58,916 nucleotides of DNA from Pseudomonas sp. 7P_10.2_Bac1 (GTDB lineage: Bacteria; Pseudomonadota; Gammaproteobacteria; Pseudomonadales; Pseudomonadaceae), in the NCBI RefSeq assembly GCF_025465935.1, contig NZ_JANLNV010000024.1:1-58916 (forward strand). Direction: 5' to 3'. The stretch's first letter is position 1, and the number at the start of each line of letters is the position of its first letter. Positions 48,214 to 57,795 of the stretch are shown here, piece by piece. Below the pieces are notes generated by a model. It ran no database searches, had not been told where the DNA came from, and was given only the letters and a program-made list of their open reading frames with translations. The position numbers and the translations under genes are program-made.

Positions 48214-51200
48214 TTATTCGGTTTCCAGATCGATATCGATGCCGAGGGAACGAATTTCTTTGATCAACACGTTGAAGGACTCGGGCATACCCGGCTCCAT
48301 ACGGTGATCGCCGTCCACGATGTTTTTGTACATCTTGGTACGACCGTTCACATCGTCCGACTTCACTGTGAGCATTTCTTGCAGAGTGTATGCCGCGCCG
48401 TAGGCTTCCAGCGCCCAGACCTCCATCTCCCCGAAACGCTGACCACCGAACTGCGCCTTACCACCCAACGGCTGCTGGGTAACCAGGCTGTAAGAACCAG
48501 TAGAACGCGCGTGCATCTTGTCGTCTACCAAGTGGTTCAGCTTCAGCATATACATGTAGCCAACGGTAACCGGACGTTCGAACTTGTTGCCGGTACGACC
48601 ATCGGTCAGCACCATCTGGCCGCTGTCTGGCAGATCTGCCAAACGAAGCATGGCCTTGATTTCGCTTTCCTTGGCACCGTCGAACACCGGGGTAGCCATT
48701 GGTACACCGCCACGAAGGTTTTTCGCCAGATCAAGGATTTCCTGATCGGAGAAATCATCCAGGCTTTCTTGACGACCGCCAATTTCGTTGTAGATCTCGT
48801 GCAGGAAGGTACGCAGCTCAGCAACCTTGCGCTGTTCTTCGATCATGCGGTTGATCTTCTCACCCAAACCTTTCGCAGCAAGGCCCAGGTGGGTTTCGAG
48901 GATCTGACCAACGTTCATACGCGAAGGTACGCCCAACGGGTTGAGGACTACATCGACCGGAGTGCCATTGGCATCGTACGGCATGTCTTCAACCGGCATG
49001 ATCACAGAGACCACACCTTTGTTACCGTGACGACCCGCCATCTTGTCACCCGGCTGGATGCGACGGCGGATTGCCAAGTACACCTTGACGATTTTCAGTA
49101 CGCCCGGAGCGAGGTCATCGCCTTGCTGCAGTTTGCGCTTCTTGTCTTCGAACTTGTCGTCCAGCAGACGACGGCGATCGATGATGTAAGCCTGAGCTTT
49201 TTCCAACTGCTCGTTCAGAGCGTCTTCAGCCATGCGCAGTTTGAACCACTGACCATGCTCAAGACCGTCCAGGACTTCATTGGTGATTTCCTGGCCTTTC
49301 TTCAGGCCTGCACCGCCCTCGGCCACATGGCCAACCAAGGCAGAACGCAAACGTTCGAAGGTAGCGCCTTCAACGATACGGAACTCTTCGTTCAGATCCT
49401 TGCGGATCTCGTCCAGCTGAGTCTTCTCGATAGACAAGGCACGAGCATCACGCTCTACACCATCGCGAGTGAAGACCTGTACGTCGATGACAGTACCTTT
49501 GGTACCAGTTGGCACACGCAGGGAGGTGTCTTTAACGTCGCTGGCTTTTTCACCGAAGATTGCACGCAACAGTTTTTCTTCTGGAGTCAGCTGTGTCTCG
49601 CCTTTCGGAGTGACCTTGCCTACCAGAATGTCGCCTGGACCAACTTCGGCGCCGACGTAAACAATACCGGCTTCGTCCAGTTTGTTCAGTGCAGCTTCAC
49701 CTACGTTAGGGATGTCTGCAGTGATTTCCTCTGGGCCAAGCTTGGTGTCACGAGCCACACAGGTCAATTCCTGAATGTGGATCGTGGTGAAACGGTCTTC
49801 TTGAACAACGCGCTCCGACAGGCAGATGGAGTCTTCGAAGTTGAAGCCGTTCCATGCCATGAAGGCAATACGCATGTTCTGACCCAGAGCCAGTTCACCC
49901 ATGTCGGTGGACGGACCATCGGCCATGATGTCGCTGCGCTGAACCCGATCACCTTTGCGAACCAGCGGACGCTGGTTGATGCAGGTGTTCTGGTTGGAGC
50001 GGGTGTACTTGGTCAGGTTGTAGATATCAACACCAGCTTCGCCGGTCTCGACTTCATCATCAGCAACACGAACCACAATACGGCTTGCATCCACGGAATC
50101 GATAACGCCACCACGACGAGCCACGACGCAAACGCCGGAGTCACGCGCTACGTTACGCTCCATGCCAGTACCTACCAGCGGCTTGTCAGCGCGCAGCGTT
50201 GGTACAGCTTGACGCTGCATGTTCGAACCCATCAACGCACGGTTGGCGTCGTCGTGCTCGAGGAACGGAATCAACGACGCAGCAACCGATACAACCTGTT
50301 TCGGCGACACGTCCATCAAGGTCACGTCTTCCGGCGCCTTAACGGTAAATTCGTTCAAGTGACGAACAGCTACCAGCTCATCCACCAGGACTTTCTGGTC
50401 GTTCATGGTGGCCGAAGCCTGAGCGATCACGTGATCCGCTTCTTCGATAGCAGACAGGAACACGATCTCGTCGGTCACTACGCCTTCTTTCACAACGCGG
50501 TACGGGCTTTCAAGGAAACCGTACTGGTTGGTGCGAGCGTAAGCAGCCAAGGAGTTGATCAGACCAATGTTCGGACCTTCAGGCGTTTCGATCGGGCAAA
50601 CACGACCGTAGTGGGTCGGGTGTACGTCACGTACTTCAAAGCCTGCACGCTCACGCGTCAAACCGCCCGGGCCCAGAGCCGAAACACGGCGCTTGTGGGT
50701 AATCTCGGACAGTGGGTTGTTCTGGTCCATGAACTGAGACAGCTGGCTGGAACCGAAGAACTCTTTAACCGCCGCAGCCACTGGCTTGGCGTTGATCAAG
50801 TCCTGCGGCATCAGACCTTCGCTTTCTGCCATCGACAGACGCTCTTTAACCGCACGCTCAACACGTACCAGACCAACGCGGAACTGGTTTTCAGCCATCT
50901 CGCCAACGCAACGAACACGACGGTTACCCAGGTGGTCAATGTCGTCGACGATGCCTTTACCGTTACGGATGTCGACCAGCGTCTTCAAGACGGCAACGAT
51001 GTCTTCTTTGCACAACACGCCCGAACCTTCGATCTCGGTGCGACCGATACGACGGTTGAACTTCATCCGGCCGACCGCAGACAGGTCATAACGCTCAGGG
51101 CTGAAGAACAGGTTGTTGAACAGGGTCTCAGCAGCATCCTTGGTTGGAGGCTCGCCAGGACGCATCATGCGATAGATCTCTACCAGCGCTTCCAATTGGT

Positions 51201-52287
51201 TGCTGGTGGAGTCAATTTTCAGAGTGTCGGAAATGAACGGACCACAATCGATGTCGTTGGTGTACAACGTTTCGATGCGGACAACCTGACTCTTGGCAAC
51301 TTTTGCCAGGATTTCAGTTGTCAGTTCAGTGTTGCACTCTGCAATGATTTCACCAGTTGCCGGATGCACGATAGCCTTGGCCGTTGTGCGACCCAGGACA
51401 TAGTCCAGAGGCATAACGAGCTCTTTGACACCGGCTTTTTCCAACTGGTTGATGTGACGAGCTGTAATACGACGACCTTGCTCGACGATCACCTTGCCTT
51501 TGTCATCAGTGATATCGATGACCGCAATTTCACCGCGCAGGCGCTGAGGTACCAGTTCCAGGCTGATGCTTTCGCCTTGAACGTGGAAAACGTTAGTGGT
51601 GTAGAACGCTTCCAGTACTTGCTCAGTGGTGTAGCCCAGCGCGCGCAGCAATACGGACGCAGGCAGCTTGCGACGACGGTCGATACGTACGAACACGCAG
51701 TCTTTAGGATCGAACTCGAAGTCCAACCACGAACCACGGTAAGGAATGATACGCGCGGAATACAGCAGCTTACCGGAGCTGTGCGTCTTACCGCGGTCGT
51801 GGTCAAAGAACACGCCCGGGGAACGGTGCAGCTGGGAAACAATTACACGCTCGGTACCGTTGATTACGAAGGTACCGTTTTCAGTCATCAGGGGGATTTC
51901 ACCCATGTAGACTTCTTGCTCTTTGATGTCCTTGATCGCTTTGTTCGACGATTCTTTGTCGAAAATGATCAAACGAACCTTCACCCGCAAAGGTACGGCG
52001 TAAGTTACACCGCGCAACACGCATTCTTTGACATCAAATGCCGGTTCGCCCAAGCGATAACCGACATACTCCAGCGCAGCATTGCCGGAGTAGCTGATGA
52101 TCGGGAAAACGGATTTGAAGGCCGCATGCAGGCCCACGTCGCGGAACTGATCTTTAGTCGCTCCCGCCTGCAAGAATTCACGATACGAATCCAGCTGGAT
52201 TGCCAAGAGATACGGCACATCCATGACGTCCGGCAACTTGCTAAAGTCCTTGCGGATACGTTTTTTCTCAGTATATGAGTAAGCCAT
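48214..52287 (-). CDS. rpoB: RNA polymerase beta subunit
   Basis: Second-largest RNA polymerase subunit, 1357 residues, starting [19 protein letters not shown]. The rifampicin region is wild type ([20 protein letters not shown] then [10 protein letters not shown]), followed by [20 protein letters not shown]. The C-terminal [15 protein letters not shown] and [18 protein letters not shown] contact the active site and beta'. The coding strand uses no TTA, CTA or TCA codons, which is why the antisense strand stays open throughout. It lies 218 bases after rplL, with an attenuator between. Confidence 0.99.
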   Translation of the reverse strand: MAYSYTEKKRIRKDFSKLPDVMDVPYLLAIQLDSYREFLQAGATKDQFRDVGLHAAFKSVFPIISYSGNAALEYVGYRLGEPAFDVKECVLRGVTYAVPLRVKVRLIIFDKESSNKAIKDIKEQEVYMGEIPLMTENGTFVINGTERVIVSQLHRSPGVFFDHDRGKTHSSGKLLYSARIIPYRGSWLDFEFDPKDCVFVRIDRRRKLPASVLLRALGYTTEQVLEAFYTTNVFHVQGESISLELVPQRLRGEIAVIDITDDKGKVIVEQGRRITARHINQLEKAGVKELVMPLDYVLGRTTAKAIVHPATGEIIAECNTELTTEILAKVAKSQVVRIETLYTNDIDCGPFISDTLKIDSTSNQLEALVEIYRMMRPGEPPTKDAAETLFNNLFFSPERYDLSAVGRMKFNRRIGRTEIEGSGVLCKEDIVAVLKTLVDIRNGKGIVDDIDHLGNRRVRCVGEMAENQFRVGLVRVERAVKERLSMAESEGLMPQDLINAKPVAAAVKEFFGSSQLSQFMDQNNPLSEITHKRRVSALGPGGLTRERAGFEVRDVHPTHYGRVCPIETPEGPNIGLINSLAAYARTNQYGFLESPYRVVKEGVVTDEIVFLSAIEEADHVIAQASATMNDQKVLVDELVAVRHLNEFTVKAPEDVTLMDVSPKQVVSVAASLIPFLEHDDANRALMGSNMQRQAVPTLRADKPLVGTGMERNVARDSGVCVVARRGGVIDSVDASRIVVRVADDEVETGEAGVDIYNLTKYTRSNQNTCINQRPLVRKGDRVQRSDIMADGPSTDMGELALGQNMRIAFMAWNGFNFEDSICLSERVVQEDRFTTIHIQELTCVARDTKLGPEEITADIPNVGEAALNKLDEAGIVYVGAEVGPGDILVGKVTPKGETQLTPEEKLLRAIFGEKASDVKDTSLRVPTGTKGTVIDVQVFTRDGVERDARALSIEKTQLDEIRKDLNEEFRIVEGATFERLRSALVGHVAEGGAGLKKGQEITNEVLDGLEHGQWFKLRMAEDALNEQLEKAQAYIIDRRRLLDDKFEDKKRKLQQGDDLAPGVLKIVKVYLAIRRRIQPGDKMAGRHGNKGVVSVIMPVEDMPYDANGTPVDVVLNPLGVPSRMNVGQILETHLGLAAKGLGEKINRMIEEQRKVAELRTFLHEIYNEIGGRQESLDDFSDQEILDLAKNLRGGVPMATPVFDGAKESEIKAMLRLADLPDSGQMVLTDGRTGNKFERPVTVGYMYMLKLNHLVDDKMHARSTGSYSLVTQQPLGGKAQFGGQRFGEMEVWALEAYGAAYTLQEMLTVKSDDVNGRTKMYKNIVDGDHRMEPGMPESFNVLIKEIRSLGIDIDLETE

Positions 52288-52431
52288 CAGCGTTCCCCAG
52301 CTTGGTCACCTGCTTGTTTGGCCTCTCCCGACGGGAGCAGCCAGAAAATCGTGCAAACCCCTTGGTTTGCTCCACCGCACAGGGTGGTTACAGCTCGTTA
52401 TGGCGCCAACCCAGTCGGCTGCCAAGAACGG

Positions 52432-52460
52432 AAAAAGGCCGGTGGCAAGAGCCACCAGCC
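52432..52460 (-). terminator. Attenuator between rplL and rpoB
   Basis: On the minus strand, GGCTGGTGGC - TCTT - GCCACCGGCC (one mismatch) is followed by TTTTTC, about 46 bases after the rplL stop. Partial termination here would lower rpoBC relative to rplJL, as known for this junction in E. coli. The remaining leader to rpoB holds a second small GC hairpin. Confidence 0.8.
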
Positions 52461-52505
52461 ATCAGCCTCAGCTTAACGCTTGGGCTGGAGACGCAAGGTC
52501 GATGC

Positions 52506-52871
52506 TTACTTCAGCTCGACTTTAGCGCCTGCTTCTTCCAGAGCAGCTTTGGCTTTGTCAGCTGCGTCTTTAGCAACAGCTTCCAGAACCAGTGCTGGAG
52601 CGCCGTCAACTACTGCCTTGGCTTCTTTCAGGCCCAGACCAGTCAGCTCACGAACAGCCTTGATCACGTTAACTTTCTTCTCGCCAGCTTCAACCAGCAT
52701 GACGTTGAATTCAGTTTGCTCTTCAACGACAGCAGCGGCAACAGCAGGACCAGCGGAAGCAGCAGCAGCGGACACGCCGAACTTCTCTTCCATTGCCTTG
52801 ATCAGCTCAACGATTTCCAGAACGGATTTCTCGCCGATTGCTTCGATGATTTGCTCGTTAGTCAGAGACAT
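52506..52871 (-). CDS. rplL: 50S ribosomal protein L7/L12
   Basis: Stalk protein that recruits translation GTPases, 121 residues. An N-terminal dimer domain ([22 protein letters not shown]) is followed by an Ala-rich hinge ([20 protein letters not shown]) and the C-terminal domain ([34 protein letters not shown]). It follows rplJ by 80 bases and is probably made in excess over rpoBC thanks to the attenuator downstream. Confidence 0.98.
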   Translation of the reverse strand: MSLTNEQIIEAIGEKSVLEIVELIKAMEEKFGVSAAAASAGPAVAAAVVEEQTEFNVMLVEAGEKKVNVIKAVRELTGLGLKEAKAVVDGAPALVLEAVAKDAADKAKAALEEAGAKVELK

Positions 52872-52951
52872 GACTATAAATTCCTGTATTGGGGTGACAG
52901 CCTATGCGGCCATCGAAATAAACAATAAACGCTGAAAGGAGTCGCTGAGCC

Positions 52952-53452
52952 TTAAGCTGCAGCTGCTTCTTTCTGGTCGCGAAGTGCCGCCAGAGTACGA
53001 GCCAATTTGCTGGTAGCGCCTTGAATCACGCTCATCAGCTGAGAAATTGCTTCGTCACGGGTCGGCAGGCTTGCCAGTACGTCGATCTGATTAGCTGCGA
53101 GGAACTTGCCCTCGAACGCAGCTGCCTTGATCTCGAACTTATCCTGACCTTTAGCGAACTCTTTGAACAAACGGGCAGCAGCGCCTGGATGCTCATTGGA
53201 GAATGCGATCAAGGTCGGGCCAGTGAACACGTCGTTGAGGACACTGTATTCAGTGTCAGCAACAGCGCGCTTGAGCAGGGTGTTACGTACAACACGTACG
53301 TAAACGCCAGCTTCACGAGCCTCTTTACGGAGTCCGGTCATAGCGCCTACTGTCACGCCGCGGGCATCAGCCACAACAGCAGACAGGGCAACTTTGGCAG
53401 CCTCGTTGACTTCAGCGACGATGGCCTTCTTGTCTTCGAGTTTAATTGCCAC
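52952..53452 (-). CDS. rplJ: 50S ribosomal protein L10
   Basis: Stalk base protein that binds 23S rRNA and several L7/L12 dimers, 166 residues. The start is GTG at 53452, with AGGAG ahead of it; the protein then begins [19 protein letters not shown]. The N-terminal domain has [20 protein letters not shown], and the C-terminal helix [19 protein letters not shown] is the L7/L12-binding part. An L10-type leader lies upstream, so L10-L7/L12 autoregulation is expected. Confidence 0.97.
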   Translation of the reverse strand: MAIKLEDKKAIVAEVNEAAKVALSAVVADARGVTVGAMTGLRKEAREAGVYVRVVRNTLLKRAVADTEYSVLNDVFTGPTLIAFSNEHPGAAARLFKEFAKGQDKFEIKAAAFEGKFLAANQIDVLASLPTRDEAISQLMSVIQGATSKLARTLAALRDQKEAAAA

Positions 53453-53520
53453 GGGTTTAACTCCTGCTTGTTACCGTTTCATCTGACCTGAGTCGGATGT
53501 CGTTTTGGTGTCTGATTCGG

Positions 53521-53585
53521 TAAGGAACCGGGAGCACCATCTGCGTAGGCTTGTGGTTTAAGACTTGCGTCGCCTACGGTCTTGG
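53521..53585 (-). promoter_or_regulatory. Ribosomal L10 leader (rplJ autoregulatory RNA)
   Basis: In the 195-base gap between rplA and rplJ, the minus strand carries CCGTAGGCG ... GCCTACGCAGATGGTGCTCCC, the conserved paired core of the L10 leader recognised in many bacteria (Rfam L10_leader). The arms CGTAGGC / GCCTACG pair around a purine-rich internal loop that the L10-L7/L12 complex binds to repress rplJ. Limits are approximate. Confidence 0.75.
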
Positions 53586-53619
53586 ATAGCCCCCGCCAGG
53601 CAGGGACCCCAATTTTTCA

Positions 53620-53641
53620 TTGGCGCAGCATGCTGCGCCAA
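53620..53641. promoter_or_regulatory. 22-bp perfect palindrome after rplA
   Basis: TTGGCGCAGCA and its exact complement TGCTGCGCCAA form a gapless palindrome starting six bases after the rplA stop codon. As RNA it would fold into a tight hairpin but has no U-run after it. It may be an RNase III or processing site separating rplKA from rplJL, or a protein-binding site in DNA. Confidence 0.6.
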
Positions 53642-53647
53642 CATGTC

Positions 53648-54343
53648 TTACGCGTTCAAAGAACCTTGGTCGATGACCAGGCCTGGCCCCATAGTGGTGC
53701 TCAGAGTAACGCGCTTAACATAAATACCTTTCGACGAAGCTGGCTTGATACGCTTCAGATCAGCGATCAGGGCTTCGACGTTTTCCTTCAGTTGAACAGC
53801 GTCGAAACCGACCTTGCCAACGGAAGTGTGGATAATACCGTTTTTGTCGGTGCGATAACGAACCTGACCAGCTTTAGCATTTTTAACGGCGCTAGCTACG
53901 TCTGGAGTTACTGTACCAACTTTAGGGTTAGGCATCAGACCACGTGGACCGAGGATCTGACCCAACTGACCTACAACACGCATTGCGTCCGGGGATGCAA
54001 TCACTACGTCGTAGTTCAGGTCGCCGCCTTTCATTTCGGCAGCCAAGTCGTCCATACCAACGCGGTCAGCACCTGCAGCCAGAGCAGCCTCAGCAGCCGG
54101 GCCTTGGGTGAACACAGCTACACGTACAGTCTTACCAGTACCGTGTGGCAGCACAGTGGCGCTACGAACGACCTGGTCAGATTTACGTGGGTCAACGCCC
54201 AAGTTAACAGCGATGTCAAAAGACTCGTTGAATTTTACAGTCGACAGCTCAGCCAACAGAGCAGCAGCGTCTACGAAGTTGTAAGACTTGCCAGCTTCAA
54301 TTTTGCCAGCGATTGCCTTTTGACGCTTGGTCAGCTTAGCCAT
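53648..54343 (-). CDS. rplA: 50S ribosomal protein L1
   Basis: L1-stalk protein that moves the E-site tRNA, and in E. coli the repressor of rplKA. It has 231 residues. It begins [20 protein letters not shown] and contains [36 protein letters not shown] and [14 protein letters not shown]. Its ATG overlaps the rplK stop by one base (TAATG), with GGAGG just before, so translation is coupled. Confidence 0.98.
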   Translation of the reverse strand: MAKLTKRQKAIAGKIEAGKSYNFVDAAALLAELSTVKFNESFDIAVNLGVDPRKSDQVVRSATVLPHGTGKTVRVAVFTQGPAAEAALAAGADRVGMDDLAAEMKGGDLNYDVVIASPDAMRVVGQLGQILGPRGLMPNPKVGTVTPDVASAVKNAKAGQVRYRTDKNGIIHTSVGKVGFDAVQLKENVEALIADLKRIKPASSKGIYVKRVTLSTTMGPGLVIDQGSLNA

Positions 54344-54774
54344 TACACACCCTCCACGTTAAGGCCCATGCTACGAGCAGAACCGGCGATGGTACGCACG
54401 GCTGCTTCCATATCAGCTGCAGTCAGATCCGCGTTTTTGGTTTTCGCGATTTCTTCCAGCTGAGCACGGGTAACAGTGCCAACCTTAACGGTGTTTGGAC
54501 GAGCGGAACCGCTAGTCAGACCAGCAGCCTTCTTCAGCAGAACCGAAGCAGGGGTCGACTTGGTTTCGAAGGTGAAGCTACGGTCGCTGTATACAGTGAT
54601 GATCACTGGAGTCGGCAGGCCTGGCTCAATACCCTGAGTACGGGCGTTGAAAGCTTTGCAGAATTCCATGATATTCACACCATGCTGACCCAGAGCTGGA
54701 CCAACAGGTGGGCTTGGGTTGGCCTGTGCGGCCTTCACTTGCAGCTTGATGTAAGCGGTAATTTTCTTGGCCAT
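54343..54774 (-). CDS. rplK: 50S ribosomal protein L11
   Basis: Protein of the GTPase-associated centre, needed for RelA activation and release factor action; 143 residues. It begins [29 protein letters not shown], with the Pro-rich linker of the N-terminal domain, and the RNA-binding C-terminal domain has [24 protein letters not shown] at 54774 is chosen over one four codons upstream because family members begin MAKK. It lies 120 bases after nusG, with a hairpin between. Confidence 0.98.
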   Translation of the reverse strand: MAKKITAYIKLQVKAAQANPSPPVGPALGQHGVNIMEFCKAFNARTQGIEPGLPTPVIITVYSDRSFTFETKSTPASVLLKKAAGLTSGSARPNTVKVGTVTRAQLEEIAKTKNADLTAADMEAAVRTIAGSARSMGLNVEGV

Positions 54775-54853
54775 GAGGCACTCCAATTACGGGTTCAGAC
54801 GCCTAAATTAAAAGGCTCCCCGGTTACTTGCGTGTTTATCCCAGTGACGACAA

Positions 54854-54879
54854 AACCCCACGACCGAAGCCGTGGGGTT
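54854..54879 (-). terminator. Hairpin between nusG and rplK
   Basis: A 9-bp stem AACCCCACG / CGTGGGGTT, with a CUUCGG-type stable loop on the minus strand and a following TTTTGTC, lies 15 bases after the nusG stop. It is a likely terminator or attenuator separating secE-nusG from rplKA. I found no convincing promoter between it and rplK. Confidence 0.7.
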
Positions 54880-54894
54880 GGGATTCGTGTTCAG

Positions 54895-55428
54895 CTAGAC
54901 CTTTTCGACCTGGCTAAACTCCAGCTCCACCGGAGTGGAACGTCCGAAAATGAGCACAGCCACCTGGATGCGACTCTTTTCGTAGTTAACTTCTTCGACC
55001 GTGCCATTAAAGTCTGCAAACGGGCCGTCGGTGACACGAACGACTTCACCCGGCTCGAACAGGGTCTTCGGCTTCGGCTTGTCGCTGCCATCAGCGACGC
55101 GACGCAGAATTGCTTCTGCCTCTTTATCTGTAATCGGCGCAGGCTTGTCAGCGGTACCACCGATGAAACCCATGACGCGAGGGGTATCCTTGACCAAGTG
55201 CCAAGTACCTTCGCTCATGTCCATCTGGACGAGTACATAACCAGGGAAGAATTTACGCTCGCTTTTGCGTTTCTGGCCATTACGCATTTCAACCACTTCT
55301 TCAGTGGGAACCAGAATTTCGCCGAAGCCATCTTCCATGCCTGCCAGCTTAATACGCTCGATCAGAGAGCGCATAACATGCTTTTCGTAACCCGAATAAG
55401 CATGCACTACGTACCAACGCTTAGCCAC
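54895..55428 (-). CDS. nusG: Transcription termination/antitermination factor NusG
   Basis: Elongation factor that binds the RNA polymerase clamp by its N-terminal domain and S10 or Rho by its C-terminal domain; 177 residues. It begins [20 protein letters not shown] (NGN domain), contains [20 protein letters not shown], and ends with the KOW domain ([25 protein letters not shown]). It follows secE by nine bases, as in nearly all proteobacteria. Its partner proteins S10 and NusB are in this window. Confidence 0.98.
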   Translation of the reverse strand: MAKRWYVVHAYSGYEKHVMRSLIERIKLAGMEDGFGEILVPTEEVVEMRNGQKRKSERKFFPGYVLVQMDMSEGTWHLVKDTPRVMGFIGGTADKPAPITDKEAEAILRRVADGSDKPKPKTLFEPGEVVRVTDGPFADFNGTVEEVNYEKSRIQVAVLIFGRSTPVELEFSQVEKV

Positions 55429-55437
55429 GGGACACCC

Positions 55438-55806
55438 TTAGCCAACAATCAAGGAAACGAGCCAGCCGAGCAGGGAATCCAAACCCCACAACAGCAACGC
55501 CATAACAAGAACAACAGCCACCACGATCAACGTGGTCTGCGTAGTTTCTTGGCGAGTTGGCCATACGACTTTACGAATCTCAGTACGAGCTTCCTTTACC
55601 AGGACAGCAAACGACTTGCCTTTTGCAGTCTGCAAGCCCACATAGGCAGCAACAGCAGCAATTACAAGAAGCGCAATGACGCGATACAGGATCGGCGAAC
55701 CAGAATAGTACTGATTCCCAACAACGCCAACAACCACAAGGGCAACAACTACTAGCCACTTGAGGAGATCGAAGCGAGAGCCTTGAACTTCAGCCTTGGG
55801 AGTCAT
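55438..55806 (-). CDS. secE: Preprotein translocase subunit SecE
   Basis: Small clamp subunit of the Sec translocon, 122 residues with three hydrophobic segments as in gammaproteobacteria: DLLKWLVVVALVVVGVVG, VIALLVIAAVAAYVGLQ and the essential C-terminal LIVVAVVLVMALLLWGLDSL. The conserved amphipathic stretch EARTEIRKVVWPTRQET precedes the last helix. ATG at 55806 matches the family; the open frame runs 25 codons upstream toward the tRNA. It lies 45 bases after tRNA-Trp and is probably cotranscribed with it. Confidence 0.97.
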   Translation of the reverse strand: MTPKAEVQGSRFDLLKWLVVVALVVVGVVGNQYYSGSPILYRVIALLVIAAVAAYVGLQTAKGKSFAVLVKEARTEIRKVVWPTRQETTQTTLIVVAVVLVMALLLWGLDSLLGWLVSLIVG

Positions 55807-55851
55807 CAAAGAGGATCCTGTGAAAAGAAAGCCAGACGCATTGAGCGAATC

Positions 55852-55927
55852 TGGCAGGTCAGGAGGGAATCGAACCCCCAACCTACGGTTTTGGAGACCG
55901 TCGCTCTGCCAATTGAGCTACTGACCT
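55852..55927 (-). tRNA. trpT: tRNA-Trp (CCA anticodon)
   Basis: The minus strand folds as a full 76-base cloverleaf: acceptor AGGTCAG / CTGACCT, D-loop AGCTCAATTGGCAGAGC, anticodon loop CTCCAAA with CCA, T-loop GGTTCGATTCC, discriminator G and an encoded 3' CCA. It lies directly upstream of secE, as in many proteobacteria. A promoter candidate is 20 bases upstream. Confidence 0.97.
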
Positions 55928-55947
55928 AAAACATTATCGAGCCGCCG

Positions 55948-55976
55948 ATTATGCAGACCCGAGAGAGACTTTTCAA
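55948..55976 (-). promoter_or_regulatory. Promoter of tRNA-Trp-secE-nusG
   Basis: On the minus strand, TTGAAA and CATAAT are spaced by exactly 17 bases, followed by the GC-rich stretch CGGCGGCTCG of growth-controlled promoters, and end about 20 bases before tRNA-Trp. It is needed because a terminator follows tRNA-Thr. Confidence 0.72.
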
Positions 55977-56138
55977 CAACCAATGCAATTACTTTCATCA
56001 AAAGGCCAAATCAACCTAAAGACATATCAGCAGCTGAATGCAGGCCACCAACCACAGCAATTACAAACCAGAGCAGCAACACCCAATATCAGCGCCACCA
56101 GCAAACACTCTGGACGAGCTTTCCAACCCGTTAAAACA
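55977..56138. other. Gene-free AT-rich segment at the expected tufB site
   Basis: About 160 bases between the tRNA-Thr terminator and the tRNA-Trp promoter hold no recognisable gene. In P. aeruginosa and P. putida, tufB lies between these two tRNAs. Short open frames on both strands exist, but they lack good start signals and family likeness. I see no EF-Tu remnant. Confidence 0.6.
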
Positions 56139-56164
56139 AAGGCAGATATTTTCATATCTGCCTT
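56139..56164 (-). terminator. Intrinsic terminator after tRNA-Thr
   Basis: A perfect 11-bp stem AAGGCAGATAT / ATATCTGCCTT with a GAAA-type tetraloop on the minus strand, followed by TGTTTTAA, starts six bases after tRNA-Thr. It ends the Tyr-Gly-Thr tRNA transcript. Confidence 0.88.
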
Positions 56165-56170
56165 GTTATA

Positions 56171-56246
56171 TGGAGCTCTTGAGCGGATTTGAACCGCTGA
56201 CCTCACCCTTACCAAGGGTGTGCTCTACCAACTGAGCTACAAGAGC
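56171..56246 (-). tRNA. tRNA-Thr (GGT anticodon)
   Basis: A 76-base cloverleaf on the minus strand: acceptor GCTCTTG / CAAGAGC, D-loop AGCTCAGTTGGTAGAGC, anticodon stem-loop ACCCTTGGTAAGGGT with GGT, T-loop GGTTCAAATCC and encoded CCA. It is third in the Tyr-Gly-Thr cluster and is followed by a terminator, not by tufB. Confidence 0.97.
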
Positions 56247-56271
56247 AAAACATCTTTGAAACCAGCGCGAA

Positions 56272-56345
<74 letters not shown>

Positions 56346-56369
56346 AAATCTTGCTGATTTGCGAAAATA

Positions 56370-56454
<85 letters not shown>

Positions 56455-56467
56455 TGAGCTGAGCGAG

Positions 56468-56495
56468 ATTATACATCATCTCCACTCTCTGTCAA
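56468..56495 (-). promoter_or_regulatory. Consensus tRNA operon promoter
   Basis: On the minus strand both hexamers are perfect (TTGACA, TATAAT), spaced by 16 bases, ending 13 bases before tRNA-Tyr. The upstream TTTAATTAAGAAAAATTG is A+T-rich and placed like an UP element for the alpha C-terminal domain. This is the strongest promoter in the window. Confidence 0.92.
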
Positions 56496-56564
56496 CAATT
56501 TTTCTTAATTAAATCATCAAGTTAGGCTGCTGACTCACTCCACACACCCATCTGTTTCCAGTGT

Positions 56565-57044
56565 TCATTGTGGAGCGGGCGCCATTCTATGCAAACTATC
56601 GGATGGCCGCAACCCCTGGCACTGCTTTTTTTCGTATTTTAACTCATTGAATTCATTGAGAAGCCTCTGCATAACACTGTCGGTCGCTGACGCGCTTTCT
56701 GAAGATGAAAGGACTAGAACAAAATCCCCCGTGCCTGCACGACCCATCCTTTCCAGACCATACTTTAGGCCTGCAGCTTCAAACGCCTCCAGAACCTTGC
56801 TCTGAGCGTCAACGCCTGTCAGCCCACTCAAGTAGATGCAGAGAGCCCTCTCATCACCTTCATTACCAACCGGCTGTACCGTGACAAGACCAGTACGCGT
56901 CTCGCTCAACAACTGTATCTCCTGTTTACTCCCTTTATAGAGTGATAGAGAGACAACCTCCTTTGCTCTTAAAGGCGCTTCCTGCTGATGCCATACAAAG
57001 TAGAAAACATTCAATACAACCAGCAGCAGAAACAACCAGCGCAT
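56565..57044 (-). CDS. Small inner-membrane protein of unknown function (possibly SPOR-like)
   Basis: A 159-residue protein with one N-terminal membrane anchor (LFLLLVVLNVFYFVW) and a periplasmic part. The region CIYLSGLTGVDAQSKVLEAFEAAGLKYGLERM ... DFVLVLSSS has the beta-alpha-beta look of a SPOR (peptidoglycan-binding) domain, but I am not certain. It sits seven bases after coaX, as in P. aeruginosa PA4278-PA4279. The last 15 or so codons lie over a promoter-like sequence (56584-56612) and may be a species-specific tail. Confidence 0.65.
   Translation of the reverse strand: MRWLFLLLVVLNVFYFVWHQQEAPLRAKEVVSLSLYKGSKQEIQLLSETRTGLVTVQPVGNEGDERALCIYLSGLTGVDAQSKVLEAFEAAGLKYGLERMGRAGTGDFVLVLSSSESASATDSVMQRLLNEFNELKYEKKQCQGLRPSDSLHRMAPAPQ
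56584..56612 (-). promoter_or_regulatory. Second candidate tRNA promoter inside the upstream gene
   Basis: On the minus strand, TTGCGG and TAGAAT are spaced by exactly 17 bases, followed by GGCGCCC, inside the last codons of the membrane-protein gene and about 130 bases before tRNA-Tyr. It could be an extra, growth-controlled start for the tRNA cluster. Confidence 0.5.
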
Positions 57045-57051
57045 AGAAACC

Positions 57052-57795
57052 TCAATTAATTGGGCAAGCAGCAGCCAGGCCTATGAACACAAGATCTTTC
57101 ACCACACGCCCATCAGGCACTGCGCAAGCAACCAGATGCGCATCTCCTCCAGTGAGAAACACCTCGAAATCATCCCCCCAATAATCATGAGCCAACTGCA
57201 ACTGCCCCAAGACGAAACCGCGCAACATCATCAGGCATCCGCGCTCTACGGCTTCCACCGTCGTCCGGCCCGGGGTATTTTGTAGTAAGGCCTGCTCTGC
57301 AGATAGATTGTCATATCGGATCCGCCTGGTATGTGTTTGCAGTTGACTGCGCATGAGTGGCAGCCCCGGACAAATAAATCCACCCAGGTGCTTACCGTCT
57401 TTAGCGACAAAATCCGCCGTCACGGCAGTCCCCAGATCAAGCACTAGACAAGCGCGCCCGGAAAGCTCATAAGCGCCCACCAAAGCTAGCCAGCGATCGA
57501 GCCCAAGACGCTCAAAGTCCTCATAGCCGTTGGTGACGCCTGCCATCGCCCTTGCTGGTACAGCGCAGACCACTTCGACCGAAAATGCGCAAGAGATAGC
57601 CGCTATCAGGTTTGAGGTTTCCTCATCACTGCGCACACTGACCAAACGACAGCGCGTAATTAGTAACAAAGGTTTAGCCAGAAGCACGGTGATCAATCCC
57701 GCATCGGAATCTACTACCCCGCCCTCGACAACAACATCACCCTCTATAACACGCCACTTTATAAAGCTGTTACCGCAGTCTATTTCAAGAATCAT
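57052..57795 (-). CDS. coaX: Type III pantothenate kinase (CoaX)
   Basis: Phosphorylates pantothenate in the first step of coenzyme A synthesis. This 247-residue type is not inhibited by CoA and needs a monovalent cation. ASKHA-fold motifs are visible: phosphate 1 [11 protein letters not shown] at the N-terminus, [14 protein letters not shown], phosphate 2 [12 protein letters not shown], and [12 protein letters not shown]. The ATG at 57795 overlaps the birA end by 11 bases. Codon use is less biased than in the ribosomal genes beside it, as expected for a low-level enzyme. Confidence 0.95.
   Translation of the reverse strand: MILEIDCGNSFIKWRVIEGDVVVEGGVVDSDAGLITVLLAKPLLLITRCRLVSVRSDEETSNLIAAISCAFSVEVVCAVPARAMAGVTNGYEDFERLGLDRWLALVGAYELSGRACLVLDLGTAVTADFVAKDGKHLGGFICPGLPLMRSQLQTHTRRIRYDNLSAEQALLQNTPGRTTVEAVERGCLMMLRGFVLGQLQLAHDYWGDDFEVFLTGGDAHLVACAVPDGRVVKDLVFIGLAAACPIN

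Noticed and set aside
48211..52278. A 1355-codon open frame on the plus strand, antisense to rpoB
   Set aside because: It is in codon register with rpoB. Antisense stops would need TTA, CTA or TCA codons in rpoB, which highly expressed Pseudomonas genes avoid. The translation has no family likeness.
56027..56215. Small open frame with a hydrophobic stretch in the tufB gap
   Set aside because: It starts inside the tRNA-Thr sequence and runs through the terminator hairpin, with Cys/Trp-rich sequence and no likeness to EF-Tu or any family I know.
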